In this document: positions 22,734 to 34,134 of the stretch, in pieces
How positions within the stretch are numbered: position 1 is the first letter of the stretch
Layout of the letters: each line of letters starts with the position of its first letter
Assembly (NCBI GenBank): GCA_027946365.1
Contig: JAPEUQ010000014.1
Coordinates: 248,001 to 312,000, forward strand
Reading direction: 5' to 3'
DNA: 64,000 nucleotides
Source: Kalmusia sp. IMI 367209
Taxonomy: Eukaryota; Ascomycota; Dothideomycetes; Pleosporales; Didymosphaeriaceae
Notes under the pieces: generated by a model
What the model was told of the DNA's origin: nothing
Database searches by the model: none
What the model saw: the letters and a program-made list of their open reading frames with translations, nothing else
Translations under genes and position numbers: made by a program

Positions 22734-23465
22734 ATGGCAGACGCAATCATCCCAAATGCATCCTTGGCCGACAAAATCTTGTCAAACCCATCCGATGCGC
22801 TTAAAGCAGTCTTCAGTTTCGAAAACTTCCGCCTAGCACCAATCTTCGACGCGAAAGCGCAAGCCGCCTTCATCCAGCCCAATCCCAAACTCGACCACGC
22901 GCTGTCCAACTCCAAAGCCAATGGCCTCCCGCCCATCAGCATACTCCCCATGGCCGCCCAACACCTCTCCATTCTGACGCAGCTCATCGGCGCCAAATCC
23001 GTCCTCGAGATCGGCACTCTAGGCGGCTACTCCAGCATCGTCTTCGCTCAAGCCGGCGCAAAAGTAACCTCGATCGAAATCGACGCCAAGCACCGCGACG
23101 TCGCCATGTCCAATGTGGCGGGCCTGGACGTCGAGATCCTCCTCGGCGCAGCGTTGGACGTGTTGCCCAAGCTGGCCGACCAAGGTAGGAAGTTCGACCT
23201 CGTCTTCATCGACGCAGATTTCGACGACCATTGGGAGCACTTTGACTGGGCTGTTAAGCTGACGCGGGCGGGCGGAGGCATCTTTTTGGACGATGTGGTG
23301 CCGTCCATGATTAAGAATGGGGAGGTGGTCGAGGAGAAGAGGACAATTATTGAGAGGATTGGGGATGATGAGAGGGTCAGGGCGTGCTTTGTGCCGGTTG
23401 TCGCGAGCCATGTTTTGTTGCAGGATCCGATGATGAATGGATTTATATTGGCTTTGGTGAAATAG
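22734..23465 (+). CDS. Class I SAM-dependent O-methyltransferase (CCoAOMT-like)
   Basis: Cation-dependent small-molecule O-methyltransferase related to caffeoyl-CoA and catechol methyltransferases. Single exon, 243 residues. SAM-binding motif I is VLEIGTLGGYSSIVFA (about residues 90-105), motif II includes VTSIEIDAKH, and the metal/catalytic acidic residues sit in DLVFIDADFDDHWEHF and IFLDDVV. The C-terminus DPMMNGFILALVK matches the conserved final strand. These proteins methylate vicinal dihydroxy aromatics; the natural substrate here is unknown and no biosynthetic cluster surrounds it. A weaker point is the long N-terminal helix (residues 1-60), which is usual for the fungal subgroup. Confidence 0.92.
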   Translation: MADAIIPNASLADKILSNPSDALKAVFSFENFRLAPIFDAKAQAAFIQPNPKLDHALSNSKANGLPPISILPMAAQHLSILTQLIGAKSVLEIGTLGGYSSIVFAQAGAKVTSIEIDAKHRDVAMSNVAGLDVEILLGAALDVLPKLADQGRKFDLVFIDADFDDHWEHFDWAVKLTRAGGGIFLDDVVPSMIKNGEVVEEKRTIIERIGDDERVRACFVPVVASHVLLQDPMMNGFILALVK

Positions 23466-24230
23466 GAAATTTTCTTGTATGGTTTATCATGCTCTATGGC
23501 TTGGGCTGTATGCTTGAATGAGGAAGGCTTGGTGGATGGTGGGTGTTGCTGATATGTGGAATAGTCTTCCTCTCGTATGGAGAGCAACAAACAGCTGGTA
23601 AAGTCATTCCCCTTACTCTTCGGTAATTGGTATATTGGCAGTCACTGCCTTGAAGGATTTAATCGGGAGAAGCCCCGAAAGGAAGATTTTGAGTGGCAGG
23701 TACAATAGCGTTCAGCCATACACAGATACCCGTCGTCATCTTGAAGGGTGTAGTCTCCAAATTCACTCTTGTAAATCCACTTTTGCACCTGTATATTATC
23801 TGATTAGCACAAAGAGCGCCATGTTTTTTTACTTCACTCATTTTTGTTACATATGAGGAGTGAAGTGGTTGAAAGGTAAAGGCATACTACCGGTACCTTA
23901 GGTACATCTCACAACGCGCAACTTCACGGCTATAAATTTGGCAGTCATTGATGGTGTACGCATTCGAAATGACCGCAGCTCAATAGCTTCGTGAATCAAA
24001 CATATAGCGCATCAGAACTTATTGACATTGTGCACCCATAACAAACGCTCATGAGAAGGACGCAATGTTCACATTCACTATTGAGACACGTCACCCTTAT
24101 CTAGCACGGTGACTTCACAGAGTTTCGCGATTCAAAATTACAAGTTATAAGCACCCTTCTATCAACCCCTTCAGCCCCCAACTTTCAACCTTTTAGTTCA
24201 CAACCAACCGCACCCGCCTCTTCAACCCCG
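23466..24230. other. Intergenic
   Basis: About 0.76 kb, AT-richer than DNA to the left. The last 80 bases before 24231 are C/A/T-rich and look like a fungal 5' leader. Confidence 0.5.
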
Positions 24231-24530
24231 ATGTCATTGAAGAACCTTCCAACCGCGCAAATGACTACTCGACCTCAGAGCGAACAGCGAACAAACCTCC
24301 CTTCCACCATGGACGAGTTAGCGAAGCATCTCTCAGACACGAAAGTTGGCCTTCCGAAAGACGACCGTATGGACGGACTTGCAAGCGCCTTTGAACAGAA
24401 ATGGGCACCTCATAATCCTTTTTCTTCGGCCGGACAGAACAATCTAATCAAGGAAACCAGCGAGCTCAACGAGGTGCGTCTAGAGCCTCGTAATAGTGGG
24501 GAGAGCGGTGCCGGGAATGGAAGCAAGTAG
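24231..24530 (+). CDS. Small hypothetical protein
   Basis: Unrecognised 99-residue hydrophilic protein without signal peptide or membrane span. It is supported by an ATG directly behind a typical pyrimidine/CAAC-rich leader and by balanced composition with a central amphipathic stretch (MDELAKHLSDTKVGLPKDDR). The second half is Asn/Glu/Ser/Gly-rich and probably disordered. Could also be a non-coding transcript with a chance ORF. Confidence 0.45.
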   Translation: MSLKNLPTAQMTTRPQSEQRTNLPSTMDELAKHLSDTKVGLPKDDRMDGLASAFEQKWAPHNPFSSAGQNNLIKETSELNEVRLEPRNSGESGAGNGSK

Positions 24531-25066
24531 TCCACACAATTGTAGAAGACACGTTGCAGGTATGAACAGTTAGATGAGTGCGAATGAAGCGGTGTCTAGA
24601 TACCTATTAAGCAAGCAGGGAATGGCAATGCGTTTCATGTTAGCACTTCATAGAAATACTTCTTCTTTCTTTTTTCAGGAAATTTTCGCTCTGATTTATC
24701 ATCGACATGCATATGCATCACGCTCCTCACACAATTTCCCCCTTTTTTTATATGAACAGATCCCGAACAACAGTCGCGTGATGCCGCAGTCGAAACTCCG
24801 AGACCTGTACAATTCATACGAACATATCGACTCTGTACACAGTCCCCTCCTCTTCTGTATCCTCACTCTGCTAATACAGGAACGGAATGAATGCTAGGTG
24901 ATCTGATTCTCTGCGTGCGGAGGCCTGTCAAAGCTCGATAGTATGTGTACCTTGCGATTTGTACGTCGACCACGTATCAACCTCTATTATTCCCCCTGAT
25001 TAGCATGGAAAGAATAACAACCTAGTTCCCCAATGCCTGAGAATAGTCAGCAACGATCATTGCGAC
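24531..25066. other. Intergenic
   Basis: About 0.5 kb AT-rich DNA between the small plus-strand ORF and the PEBP gene 3' end. Nothing supported. Confidence 0.5.
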
Positions 25067-25924
25067 TCACAACTGAAGGGAAAAGCTCCTTACTTTGTCA
25101 ACGATCGCTTGCCCAGACATCATCAGGTTTGCCGCAGCGCTCTTCAGGGTCCCTCCCACGAGCATGAACGTCGCAGCCTCAATTTTCAAGCTCTTCATCT
25201 CGAAGAATTTCTGCGCATTGAATCCCCACCGATCCTTCAGATCCTGCACATCTTCTCTCTGCGCTCCCTTGAATGCAGCCGCGTACGGCTCCTGCAACTT
25301 CTGCAAGTCTTCTGCTGAAACCGATAACTGGCCAGAGGCACCGGATGTAGAGACACGAGCTAAGATGAAGACGTACCGATGGGGCCTGGGCGATATATAG
25401 TTTGGGAGCGGCGCAGGGCCGATGTAGGACGAGATGTCGAACTTCGGATTAGAGTTGATAATAAGCTCGCCGTCCTCTTTCATAGAAACATTGATCGAGA
25501 GCCAGTGGCGAACTTGTCCGAAGTTTTGATCATTGTTTGCCATAAGATCCTGCGGATTTGGTCAGTGTCTAGACTTCGTTGGCACAATCAAGGAAATCAA
25601 ACATCAAGCACGTAGCCACAAGGTAGAGTAACGCTTCTAGATCACTTACAGGATCTGTGAGGACAAGCACATAATCGGTATGCTTCTCTGATGGCTAAAA
25701 TATTCTAGCGCGATGCAACACCTCCAGACCATGGTGCTTACTACAGGGTCCAAGTACAGCTTCGGCTCAGGTTGCGTCTCCTCTCGGCCAAGTTCTTTGC
25801 CGGGCACATCTAAGGTCGCATTCGGAAATACAACTTTGAGGTCGTAAAGCAGCTCCGTCTTCTCAGGGAGGATATCGGGAATGACCTTGTGTTCGCGAAG
25901 GATCTGATGCTTGTCTTGAGACAT
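25067..25924 (-). CDS. PEBP-family protein (phosphatidylethanolamine-binding / carboxypeptidase Y inhibitor-like)
   Basis: Cytosolic or vacuolar ligand-binding protein; fungal relatives such as Tfs1 inhibit carboxypeptidase Y and modulate Ras signalling. Three exons on the minus strand: 25924-25742, 25694-25650 (45 bases) and 25549-25067, all phase 0, total 236 residues. The start is the ATG at 25924; no ATG lies just upstream. The family core is rebuilt only after splicing: LYLDPVPSEKHTDYVLVLTD then PDLMANNDQ, followed by VRHWLSINV, the ligand-pocket segment, and PRPHRYVFILARV. The final ~60 residues (KIEAATFMLVGGTLKSAAAN) extend beyond a minimal PEBP. Call is strong for family; specific role unknown. 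Confidence 0.88.
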
Positions 25925-27477
25925 TCTGGTTTTCAACGAGTCGGAAGAAGTGCGCTAGCAGTAAGGTGTTGAACTGTGGATGAATTAGGGTAGATTCGGA
26001 ATCACATAGAATAAAATCTCTCATTAATGTAGCATTCTGTGGGACAAGGATATGGTCATGACGTTTAGATGACGGGTCCTGATGGTACAAATGGAGAGGG
26101 GTAATCGTCAACAAGGATCAGGCCGATGGCAGGCCGACATGAGGAAGGTTTACCTTACAACACCTTATATGGTTATACCGCAGCTGATAGAGGAAATCTT
26201 GAATAAACTTAGTAGAGCTCTGGCATACTCTTCTGGACTTGTCAAGAACCCGTAGTAGGCCGCTATGACTGGGGTTACCCATGTATACAACAGCTCGCTT
26301 AGAACAGGCACATGTTATGGGATTTGGTCAGCCTACGTCCTTTGCTATTTCGGTTTTACAGTGTTGGTTCTTAGGCATATTGAGTCGTGGCGCAAGAAAA
26401 CCCTAGAAGACTATGTGGCCTGGACTGGAAATCGTGTTATCTGCGACTCAATTCAGCCAGAACGATGACGTGGGAATAGATTTTATGATCAATATAAAAT
26501 TTCCTATGCCTGATGATGGGACTCGATTAGAAATTATGCATCAGGTTAGAGATATTTCTTCAGAATACAAACGGCCTAGTATCTAGTATTGAAACTACGT
26601 TACCACTCGTTGTAGATAGTTGCTCTTTCCCATAGTTGGATAGAAATGCCTTGGCCTGTGGCAGGTTAGTGTGCTAATGATGCTTTTCATGTTTTACGGA
26701 TCATCCTATGGTTCTGGGCTTTGTTGGTATCAAATAGATCTCTTGGTAGCTTACGGTATGTCAAATGAATACAAGTGACGTCGATATATACAGCCTAAAA
26801 TTGTTCTTATGTTCTCAATATGAATCAGACGCATAAACTGCCCTATCAGGGGAGTGTTTTAATAACTGGCAGAGGACGCGACTATTCTATTAAATATAAG
26901 TTGTTGAGTTTATGGTAGCGCACTGTGATCCATGGTTCAGGTTCTCTACGACTCACAGACTGCCCTATCTTGGATTTCCCTCAACGACTAGCAAGGGACG
27001 TGATTATTACTGCCAGACCAACACCAGTCTCATTCTGTTGATGAGTTCAAGACGTGCCACATATTACAAATGCATCTACTTGCAAGCTGGCTCCCTCGGT
27101 CAACAGGTTCAATATGCTATATAGTCTGGATCAGTCTATTATAAACGTAGATTTTCTATTGGCGAGAAATCCATGTTTTGCTCCGTGGTACCAATAGAAC
27201 GGTATCAGAGCGGTATAAAAGCTTAGGTCAAGCGTCTAGACATGCTTGCCTACCTGACGACGACGCAATAGTTTTGCTTTGAAAAATGAATTACACTTTG
27301 AAAGCGACGTCTCCATAGTCGCGTACTGCCTGACACGCTCGACTGTTAAGGCCGTCTTCCACAAAAACACCCCGATACTAAGCAGGATACTCCGATCTGA
27401 TCGCGTCATTTCTCTTGACCGTTCAACCAACATCAGTCTGTCATCCGAGAGAAGACATCAAAAGTCTCATTGAAGCC
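25925..27477. other. AT-rich stretch with possible LTR-retroelement remnant
   Basis: About 1.55 kb with no gene model. Short ORFs are broken by stops. A segment at 27198-27212 contains ggtatcagagcgg, which resembles the primer-binding site that follows the 5' LTR in copia elements, and the next large ORF has a gag-like zinc-knuckle region. I could not define paired LTRs. Confidence 0.4.
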
Positions 27478-28434
27478 ATGCCAGCGCCGCAACGCAGATA
27501 TGGACAGCGCCGACAGCCCAACATCTTGCAACTTGATGCCGCTGAAGGTGCTCCGGTCAGCCAGAGAACCGAGCAACAAGGCAACGAACCCGTAACTCAA
27601 AAGTCGAAAGGCGATCCAAATGCCGATATGAGCAACAAATATCGTAAATGGAAGCACCATGCAGACGGTGAAGACGAGTGTTGGCACAAACACCCGGAGG
27701 CGGAACCGCACAAGAACAGCGTCATCAAGCAAAACTTCCTAAGCGTCGATACTGCAAGTACCATAATCGACCCTCCGATTATCTTTGTCGGTACTGCGAG
27801 TGCCACCAACATCCTTGGTGTGAGCGCTATCGACGGTGCTGATGTTCCGAGCACGAATCACGTTTCCGATACTTCAATTGCCGGCAAGAATTCTAATTTG
27901 GAGGACGATCAAGAACCTCTTGTTGGATCAATGAAAGAAAAGGCTAAGGCCAAGATCGAGACTTGGGTTGAAAAGGTTTACTCAGAGACTGAGACTGGCC
28001 AGAAACATCTTCGGGCACAGCTGGCAGCTGCAGAGAAAATACGCGAAGAAGAGATATCGCCTTTCGAGCTCTACGGAGAAGTACCTCTCGAACTGGTAGA
28101 TATTGAAGCACTAAGATGGCAGCACGTCGACCTTTTTGTCCCCAAAGCGCAGAACGGAATTCCGGAGACGATGGGAATCACTCCGATAGAGAGTAGTAGT
28201 GTACCTAAGTCTGATGGTTATAGTAGGCACTCTATAAATGATTCTGAAGACGAGGTAGATGATGAGTATTGGAGGCAAAAAGACTTGTTGGCGGAGTATT
28301 ATGTTATTGATTCTAGGCAACAATTTGTCGGGACAGCAGCAAATGGAAAACCAGTGGTCGGCCCCCAGGAGAGTCATATTCGAGAGAACATCCGACAGTT
28401 TGGTCAATTAATTCGCGAAATTTTGGAAGGATAA
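27478..28434 (+). CDS. Hypothetical protein with gag-like degenerate zinc-knuckle region
   Basis: Unrecognised 318-residue hydrophilic protein. The frame is open from 27415 but the first ATG is 27478 (MPAPQRRYGQRRQPN). Around residues 70-85 it has KWKHHADGEDECWHKHPEAE, which resembles the zinc-knuckle end of fungal copia gag proteins (C-x2-C-x4-H-x4-C followed by W..HPE), but the first two Cys are replaced, leaving His and Cys only. The C-terminal half is Glu/Lys-rich with a probable coiled coil (about 165-200) and ends in an amphipathic helix. No protease, integrase or reverse transcriptase follows. It may be a retroelement relic, a domesticated gag or an unrelated host gene; the intact length argues against rapid decay. 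Confidence 0.5.
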   Translation: MPAPQRRYGQRRQPNILQLDAAEGAPVSQRTEQQGNEPVTQKSKGDPNADMSNKYRKWKHHADGEDECWHKHPEAEPHKNSVIKQNFLSVDTASTIIDPPIIFVGTASATNILGVSAIDGADVPSTNHVSDTSIAGKNSNLEDDQEPLVGSMKEKAKAKIETWVEKVYSETETGQKHLRAQLAAAEKIREEEISPFELYGEVPLELVDIEALRWQHVDLFVPKAQNGIPETMGITPIESSSVPKSDGYSRHSINDSEDEVDDEYWRQKDLLAEYYVIDSRQQFVGTAANGKPVVGPQESHIRENIRQFGQLIREILEG

Positions 28435-28901
28435 CCGCGCGGATCAAAAAATGACTGGACAGAGACTGATCTGCTCAATCTGCTATGACTAGACAAGCCG
28501 GTGACGACGGATGGTGATTTGGAGGATTTTCTGCGCATAGGTGAGCGATCTGCAAAGTTCCTTATAGATAGCGATACAGAATAGTCATGGAGTACGAATG
28601 ACTGCATTTACATACAAGGATTTAAGGACAGATGAAGCTTTCCTTTACATCGGGTACATCGTTCACCATAGCTTGATCAAGCTTTATGCGACCTTGTGAG
28701 AAGCCACGCTAGATGATTCCTTGAGCTTTCTGAACCAAGCTCTCTATTGGCTACAAAAACTAGGCAGGTTCTTGTGGATGATATAGTGCGGTTCAGCGTA
28801 TGATCTGATTACTGGAGTTGTGTGTTACTAGTACGTCCATGCTTTTGTGACTTATACTGTAGATATTATTATCTATAAAACATTAAATCTAGTGAAAAAG
28901 A
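28435..28901. other. Intergenic 3' flanks
   Basis: About 0.47 kb between two convergent genes (gag-like ORF and lipoxygenase). Nothing else seen. Confidence 0.5.
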
Positions 28902-30794
28902 TCAAATTGTCAACGAAAATGGTGCAACAAGCGGATCCAACGCCTGCCACACGAATGGTGTTCCTTGGCTGAGTCCATCCTCGTCGAATGTACGGCCTTG
29001 CACCTGCTTGCTGAACTTTTGCATAGCTTTCTTGAACGTTTCAGCTGCGATTTGAGTTTGTTTATTGGTTCCACCAAGGAATGTTGGACTGTCGAACATG
29101 TACGCGAGGGAGCGGTTGGTGTTCGCCAGCAAGGGTCGCGCACTATAGATAATGGGTCCAGCGTTAGCAAAGCGAGATATCTGATTTTGGGAGTTCCTGT
29201 GTTTCAAAATGTATTAAGAGGTGTAAACTTACAACAGACTATCAACTTGGAGTTGCCCTAAGCTTGCGGCGAGAGGTGGAAGGTACTCAACGACCGACGT
29301 GTTGCCCTTAGTGGTTGGGACTGGCTTGTAAAGCGACGCTGGATGAAAGGGCAGCGTGGCTGATATAGAAAGAAGATTATTAGTATTAACAGAATGATGG
29401 ACCGTTGACACTAAGTGGGCTATGTGTGTGAGGGCATCTATGAGGGCATCCCTCGTCTTGAACTTCGTTGGGAAGTCAATGGCCTTTGCGTCCCCGTTAG
29501 CTTCCGCAGCCCATGCCTGGAGCTCTCGATCCCCTCTGACGATATTATCAGACGAGTAGAAAGATTTTACAAAGGTGGCCACGAATTTGCGCAGCTCTTT
29601 GTGGATCACGGACGCATCTTCGTAATACGGGAAATCCCTCAATTCGGGACCGTGAGAATCAATTAGGCCCCGATTGCGAAGATTAGCTTCCAAATAATTG
29701 GCTTGAAATGCACCGCTGCCGTTGAAGTAGAGCGCAGCGGTGAAGTCGCGCGCCCCGGATCCGGTGATGGGAAACAAGCTGTCGAAAGCTTGACCTTCGT
29801 TGAAAAGGAAAGCATTTGCTAGCGGCTGGATGGAAAAAAGCTGGTATGTCAGCCGATCTAGTAAGGCGTGTACGGGATGATCAACGCTTATCGTTCGAAT
29901 GGCAGCCATCCACGCAATCTGAACCGTTTCGTGCGTTGCCGCTAAATGCCAGGTCTGTGCAAAGAAGAAGTCGTTAATGTTGAATAGTATTTTCGCGAGC
30001 ATCCAGTCAGCAGGGGCATCTACCGGCGTGTATATGAGGTTCGCTCCTACGTTGGTTCTGATGGCAAGAGGGAGGAATTGGCCAGATGCCTTATCGATGA
30101 AGAAGTAAGCGTCGCAGGCCGCACTATACTTGTTGGTTGTCTTTGGCCAAGTTGCCTGAGCAGAGTGATCTGCGTAGAACAGGCGACCGTCCTTCAGCAA
30201 CTTTTCGAGGGTCGAATGCGCAAATTTTGAAATTATCGACTTATCGACTTGGAACGGAAGCTTTGAAGCTTTTGGCAGTCGTCTCACGGAGAAAGCACTA
30301 TTCGCTAGCCGCTCCATCGAGAAGAAAAGATCCTGAGAGTAGTTGGTTAGGGCGCCAGGTGCAGGTCCTTTCGGTAGAGATGCAGCCCATTGTCCCTTAT
30401 AGAGAAGCGTGTACTCTTCTACTGTGTCTAGCCCTTGGTACTGTAAAGTCTCTTGTTAGCCTCAAATCCGTGAGGATCGATATAGTGGACATATACGAAC
30501 CTGCTCACTCGAACCATTGGCGCGCGCAGCATCCTCGAATACCAAAACTTGTTGGGGTCCAGCCTCGAGCTGTTCATTGCCTACGTCGGCGGCTACCTTT
30601 GCGTTACCAAGTGGACCAGTTGGATAGAACGGCCCTCCAGCGACGGCAGGCCCATAAAGGAAACCTGCGCGAGTTGTGTTGATGGCAAGGGCTCGGAGTG
30701 CGGGATCGATGGCTTTTTGTGGTATCGTGTAACCTAAAGCTTGAACCAATTGCGTGCTGCATAAAGTTAAAAAGAAAAGGCAGTACGAAGGCAT
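28902..30794 (-). CDS. Secreted fungal lipoxygenase (Mn-lipoxygenase-like)
   Basis: Oxidises polyunsaturated fatty acids to hydroperoxides outside the cell; product oxylipins act in signalling or on host lipids. Three exons on the minus strand: 30794-30501, 30440-29233 and 29196-28902, total 598 residues, matching the ~600 of fungal secreted lipoxygenases. A signal peptide (about residues 1-20) opens the protein. Metal ligands: the H-x4-H pair in TWHLAATHETVQIAW (about His263 and His268), and H-x3-N in TVHHSVNTNNLL (about His446 and Asn450); the carboxy-terminal residue, the last ligand, is Ile. Other family blocks are DHPVHALLDRLT and FANAGPIIYSARPLL. Sequons (e.g. AINTT, TNYSQ) suit secretion. 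Fungal Mn enzymes usually end in Val, so metal (Mn or Fe) and regiospecificity are open. Confidence 0.93.
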
Positions 30795-32769
30795 TGTGAA
30801 GCGGAAGACTAAATGAGAGGCAAATGAAGGTCTCGGACGAACATCAGTGGTCGACCTTAGACACTAATAATATGGTGCAACTTTAAAGCACAGGTTCGTA
30901 CGTAGACCACGCTTTGAAGACGACAAGGCACGACACGAAGGCATCAGGAGAGCGGGTCTCTTTATTTTGATCCATTGATTATGTGATAGCTTTGCGGTAG
31001 ACAGTCGGGTCGCTGACGGCGTGGTCTCAGCGCTCGTAATGATTAACGACAAGCGTTGTGATAGACACTGAGACATGTGTAAGCCTGATTGAGACGACTG
31101 CAAAGTTGCCTTTTTTAAGAAGGTGGTGGTCAGCATTTGTGGCGTTATGTGCGCACAGACAGCCCCCATAGACTGCCTTTGCCTGTTGTTGGCACGGCAG
31201 GGGATGAACTTGGTTGGAATAGACCTAGCTTGCCTAGATTAGAAGCCTACAGTCCGCCGGCTGCCCGTGTGGCGCGCGCTATCTTGTAATGAACGCACTG
31301 AATTGCACCTTTGCAACATGAGGTGCGCTCCCAGGCCCCCCGTACAAGAAGCAAAACTTCTTAGTCCAGCTGGAAGACGTGCTTACTGTGTTCGAGTTGG
31401 CTTATCAGCCCCCAATTAGAATTTGACACGGCGTTTGGCGGCGAAAACAGTGTGCGCCCCCATCACGTAGCCATTTCCGAGAAAGCTGGATATAAATTAA
31501 ATTATGAATATAGTTGATGTACTCTTGAATGTTGTGTAAGTCCGCTGTGCCTATTCGGTAATTTGAGCCACTCTCTACAGGAAGATCATTGCCTAAAATT
31601 GACTCAAACAATTATGCCGATGCTGTACTAATCCCAAGTACGAGGTATACGAGCGGTTCGAAGCCCGTGAATAACAGGCGATAACAGTTCGCGTTACTCG
31701 AACCGTGATTTTACGGTGCTTGGCAAGTGCCCCGCCATCATCACGCGTGACACCGCTCAAGCTTTCTACATTTTCTTGCCTTCTTCAGTATGCCAGTCCA
31801 TATCCTTGTAAGATTAGGCTTGACACCATCCACACCGACGAGCACACTGTGCACATGATCACCGACTCAATTGGTAATCTTGACACTGTCGAGTGGCGTG
31901 TTTTGTCCCTTATAATCGCCATCGATGCTGATAGAAAGTGTCTTGTCAGCGTAAGCGAACTTTTTATGAGTCAGTATTTACGCTCGAGCAATCGGTAGGA
32001 AGGAGACTAACAACTGGCCACCTTTGTATCGTCTGGATCAAGAGTGACACTATCATCGACGGCCTGGTCGCCGTCCGGTGCTACAACAAGATATCAAGAA
32101 TTCTCCCTCCTATGTGTCATAATATTTACTAGCTGTCTGATATGCAATGGATATATCATCCCTCAAATGCACGGAAATATGGACCAGTGGCGCTTTTAAG
32201 GTATCATTTTTTCCTATTTTGCGTGTAATTCTTTTAGCGTGTAGCACTCGTACCAATGTGTTCCTGCTGCAATAGCTGGGGATAAGAGAGCTCAGCATAA
32301 ATCATGTAAGCGCACATATGGTATATCAAGGTAACGTTAGACACAACTTTTGATGGTAGATGATCGCATTCACTGTTATGGCAGTCTTCTAGAGTTTCAC
32401 TGGGATGAAGTCACAAAACTTCTCTTGATCTCGGCTTCTAGTGACATTGAGGCCATGAGCATGATACCTATCGATGGTTACCCATTAGATAGACCGCACA
32501 ACGCACTCCTTCAAGACAGAATGAATACGACGTCGCTTTCTCCTGTGACTGGCCATGTGACTGCCCAAGTCTACAACGATCGTAATCCTAGTGTTTCAAT
32601 CCTGACTTTGTATTCACGGTCCGGTCAATGGTATGCGTCAAGAAGGATGACATGATCTGACCAAGGTACGCGTAGCTATAAGACCAAGTTTCTCAGCTCG
32701 ATTTCATTTACTTCTACAGAACCCGTAACTAGGTATCTAGCAACTCAGATTAGAGTAACGCTTCCACAA
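30795..32769. other. Gene-poor AT-rich region
   Basis: About 2 kb. It starts with the lipoxygenase promoter. Between 31700 and 32650 several short plus-strand frames (31705-31998, 31938-32132, 32353-32655) have somewhat protein-like composition, but no domain, no consistent splice chain and many stops, so I read them as chance or a decayed gene. Confidence 0.4.
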
Positions 32770-34134
32770 ATGAACGAAGACAACTTTTTACCTCCACTAT
32801 CTAAATGTTCACAGCGGAGTCGACCCCAGCGACTGTCTACACAATACCAAGATGACCACCCGACCAGGCACACAGAGTACGATACGCAAGCTAACCAATC
32901 AGCGCCGCGAAATCCTTTTCCAGTTGATCTTCCTACACCTTCCTGCATTACAGGCCCTTCTTCATCACCCATACAGTACCCTCAAATCTGTGATAGATCT
33001 CTCTCAATTCCTCGACCGCATGGAAAACGTCAGATAAAAACCTTTCCCGATTTCACCCATCCATCAAGGTCTTCCCCTCGAAGCGCACCCCGTGAACCAC
33101 GAGCCATGCGCCAGAAGAAAATGAGAATGTATCCAGCATTTAGTCAAGAGAGCAAAGGTCGTCAGAGAGCGAGTTTAGAGCATGAAGAAAAGTCACGGAT
33201 AGTAAAACGGGACAACCCAAACAATTATCAGGGGGCTATGGCGCACATCCATGAGATGGTGAAAAGCAAACCAGACACTAGAATCGCGAACAAGCCGCCG
33301 CCAATGGCACTTCCTGCGTCGACACCGAAAGAAACACCACTTGCAAAATCGCCAAGCTTAGGAGAGTGGCTAGCAAAAAGAGAAACCATGGAAAGCTATT
33401 TCGCTAATAGCAGTCATCCGGAACCACCTACGGTCGAAAACATAAGGAAAATGCACGCTGCAAGGCGTCAGAACGCTCTTGTGTCCGGTCAAAATCTGTT
33501 TGACACGGCAGCCCAAGATGTGATAGGGTACTCTGTAACTGATGAGGAAGTGGCCGAACAAGTAACTACAGACACACGTAAATCCAACATTGACACCGAT
33601 AATAGCAAACAGGAGGTGCCTCTTTCTGACTTCTCTGAGGAAAATGATCTTATTGACGCTATGCAGGGCCTAAGAATTTTCCAAGGATTGTCTTTTGGGT
33701 CTTGCAAAGATGACAGTAATTCAACGAAGTCATCTGCGCCTTGTACAACTTTGAAGATCGTGGCTCCAACGAAGGATAACACGACCATCAAATTAGAGAC
33801 AGCCCCAGTCAAGAATGAATCATCGCCTGCCACGGAAACAAAAGCTTCCAATGCGCCCGCCATAACCACTGCCAACGCAAATTCAACTAGAAATCCCCCC
33901 CACCGAACCAAACTCGTCTCCAAGATTTCCAAACCAGGCACAGTCATAGATGACCGCAAAGCTGTCGTAAACAGTGACCATGAAGATGGTCTCGAAGACA
34001 TTGATCTTAGCAATCCGGCTGCTTCCGTGCCTTCAGACAATGACTTCGAGATGGTCGACGGGAAGGTAAATCAGACAAAGGAGAACGGTAGGCCTGGCCT
34101 GTTTGGACGATTTCCCTGTGGGGGAAAGAAGTAG
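32770..34134 (+). CDS. Hypothetical disordered protein
   Basis: Unrecognised 454-residue single-exon protein. Low in hydrophobic residues; Ser, Pro, Lys, Thr and Glu dominate, and no signal peptide or membrane span is seen. The central part has a more ordered segment (SLGEWLAKRETMESYF and VENIRKMHAARRQNALVSG, about residues 196-245), which may be a short interaction motif. A second acidic helix-like block (about 285-310) and an acidic stretch near the end (SDNDFEMVDGK) follow, then a Gly-rich basic tail. The overall look is of a nuclear or scaffold protein. Its length without stops in AT-rich surroundings supports it as a real gene. Confidence 0.65.
   Translation: MNEDNFLPPLSKCSQRSRPQRLSTQYQDDHPTRHTEYDTQANQSAPRNPFPVDLPTPSCITGPSSSPIQYPQICDRSLSIPRPHGKRQIKTFPDFTHPSRSSPRSAPREPRAMRQKKMRMYPAFSQESKGRQRASLEHEEKSRIVKRDNPNNYQGAMAHIHEMVKSKPDTRIANKPPPMALPASTPKETPLAKSPSLGEWLAKRETMESYFANSSHPEPPTVENIRKMHAARRQNALVSGQNLFDTAAQDVIGYSVTDEEVAEQVTTDTRKSNIDTDNSKQEVPLSDFSEENDLIDAMQGLRIFQGLSFGSCKDDSNSTKSSAPCTTLKIVAPTKDNTTIKLETAPVKNESSPATETKASNAPAITTANANSTRNPPHRTKLVSKISKPGTVIDDRKAVVNSDHEDGLEDIDLSNPAASVPSDNDFEMVDGKVNQTKENGRPGLFGRFPCGGKK

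Noticed and set aside
31630..31690. tRNA-like B-box (ggttcgaagccc)
   Set aside because: The flanking bases do not form a T stem (two mismatches) and no acceptor or D arm can be drawn.
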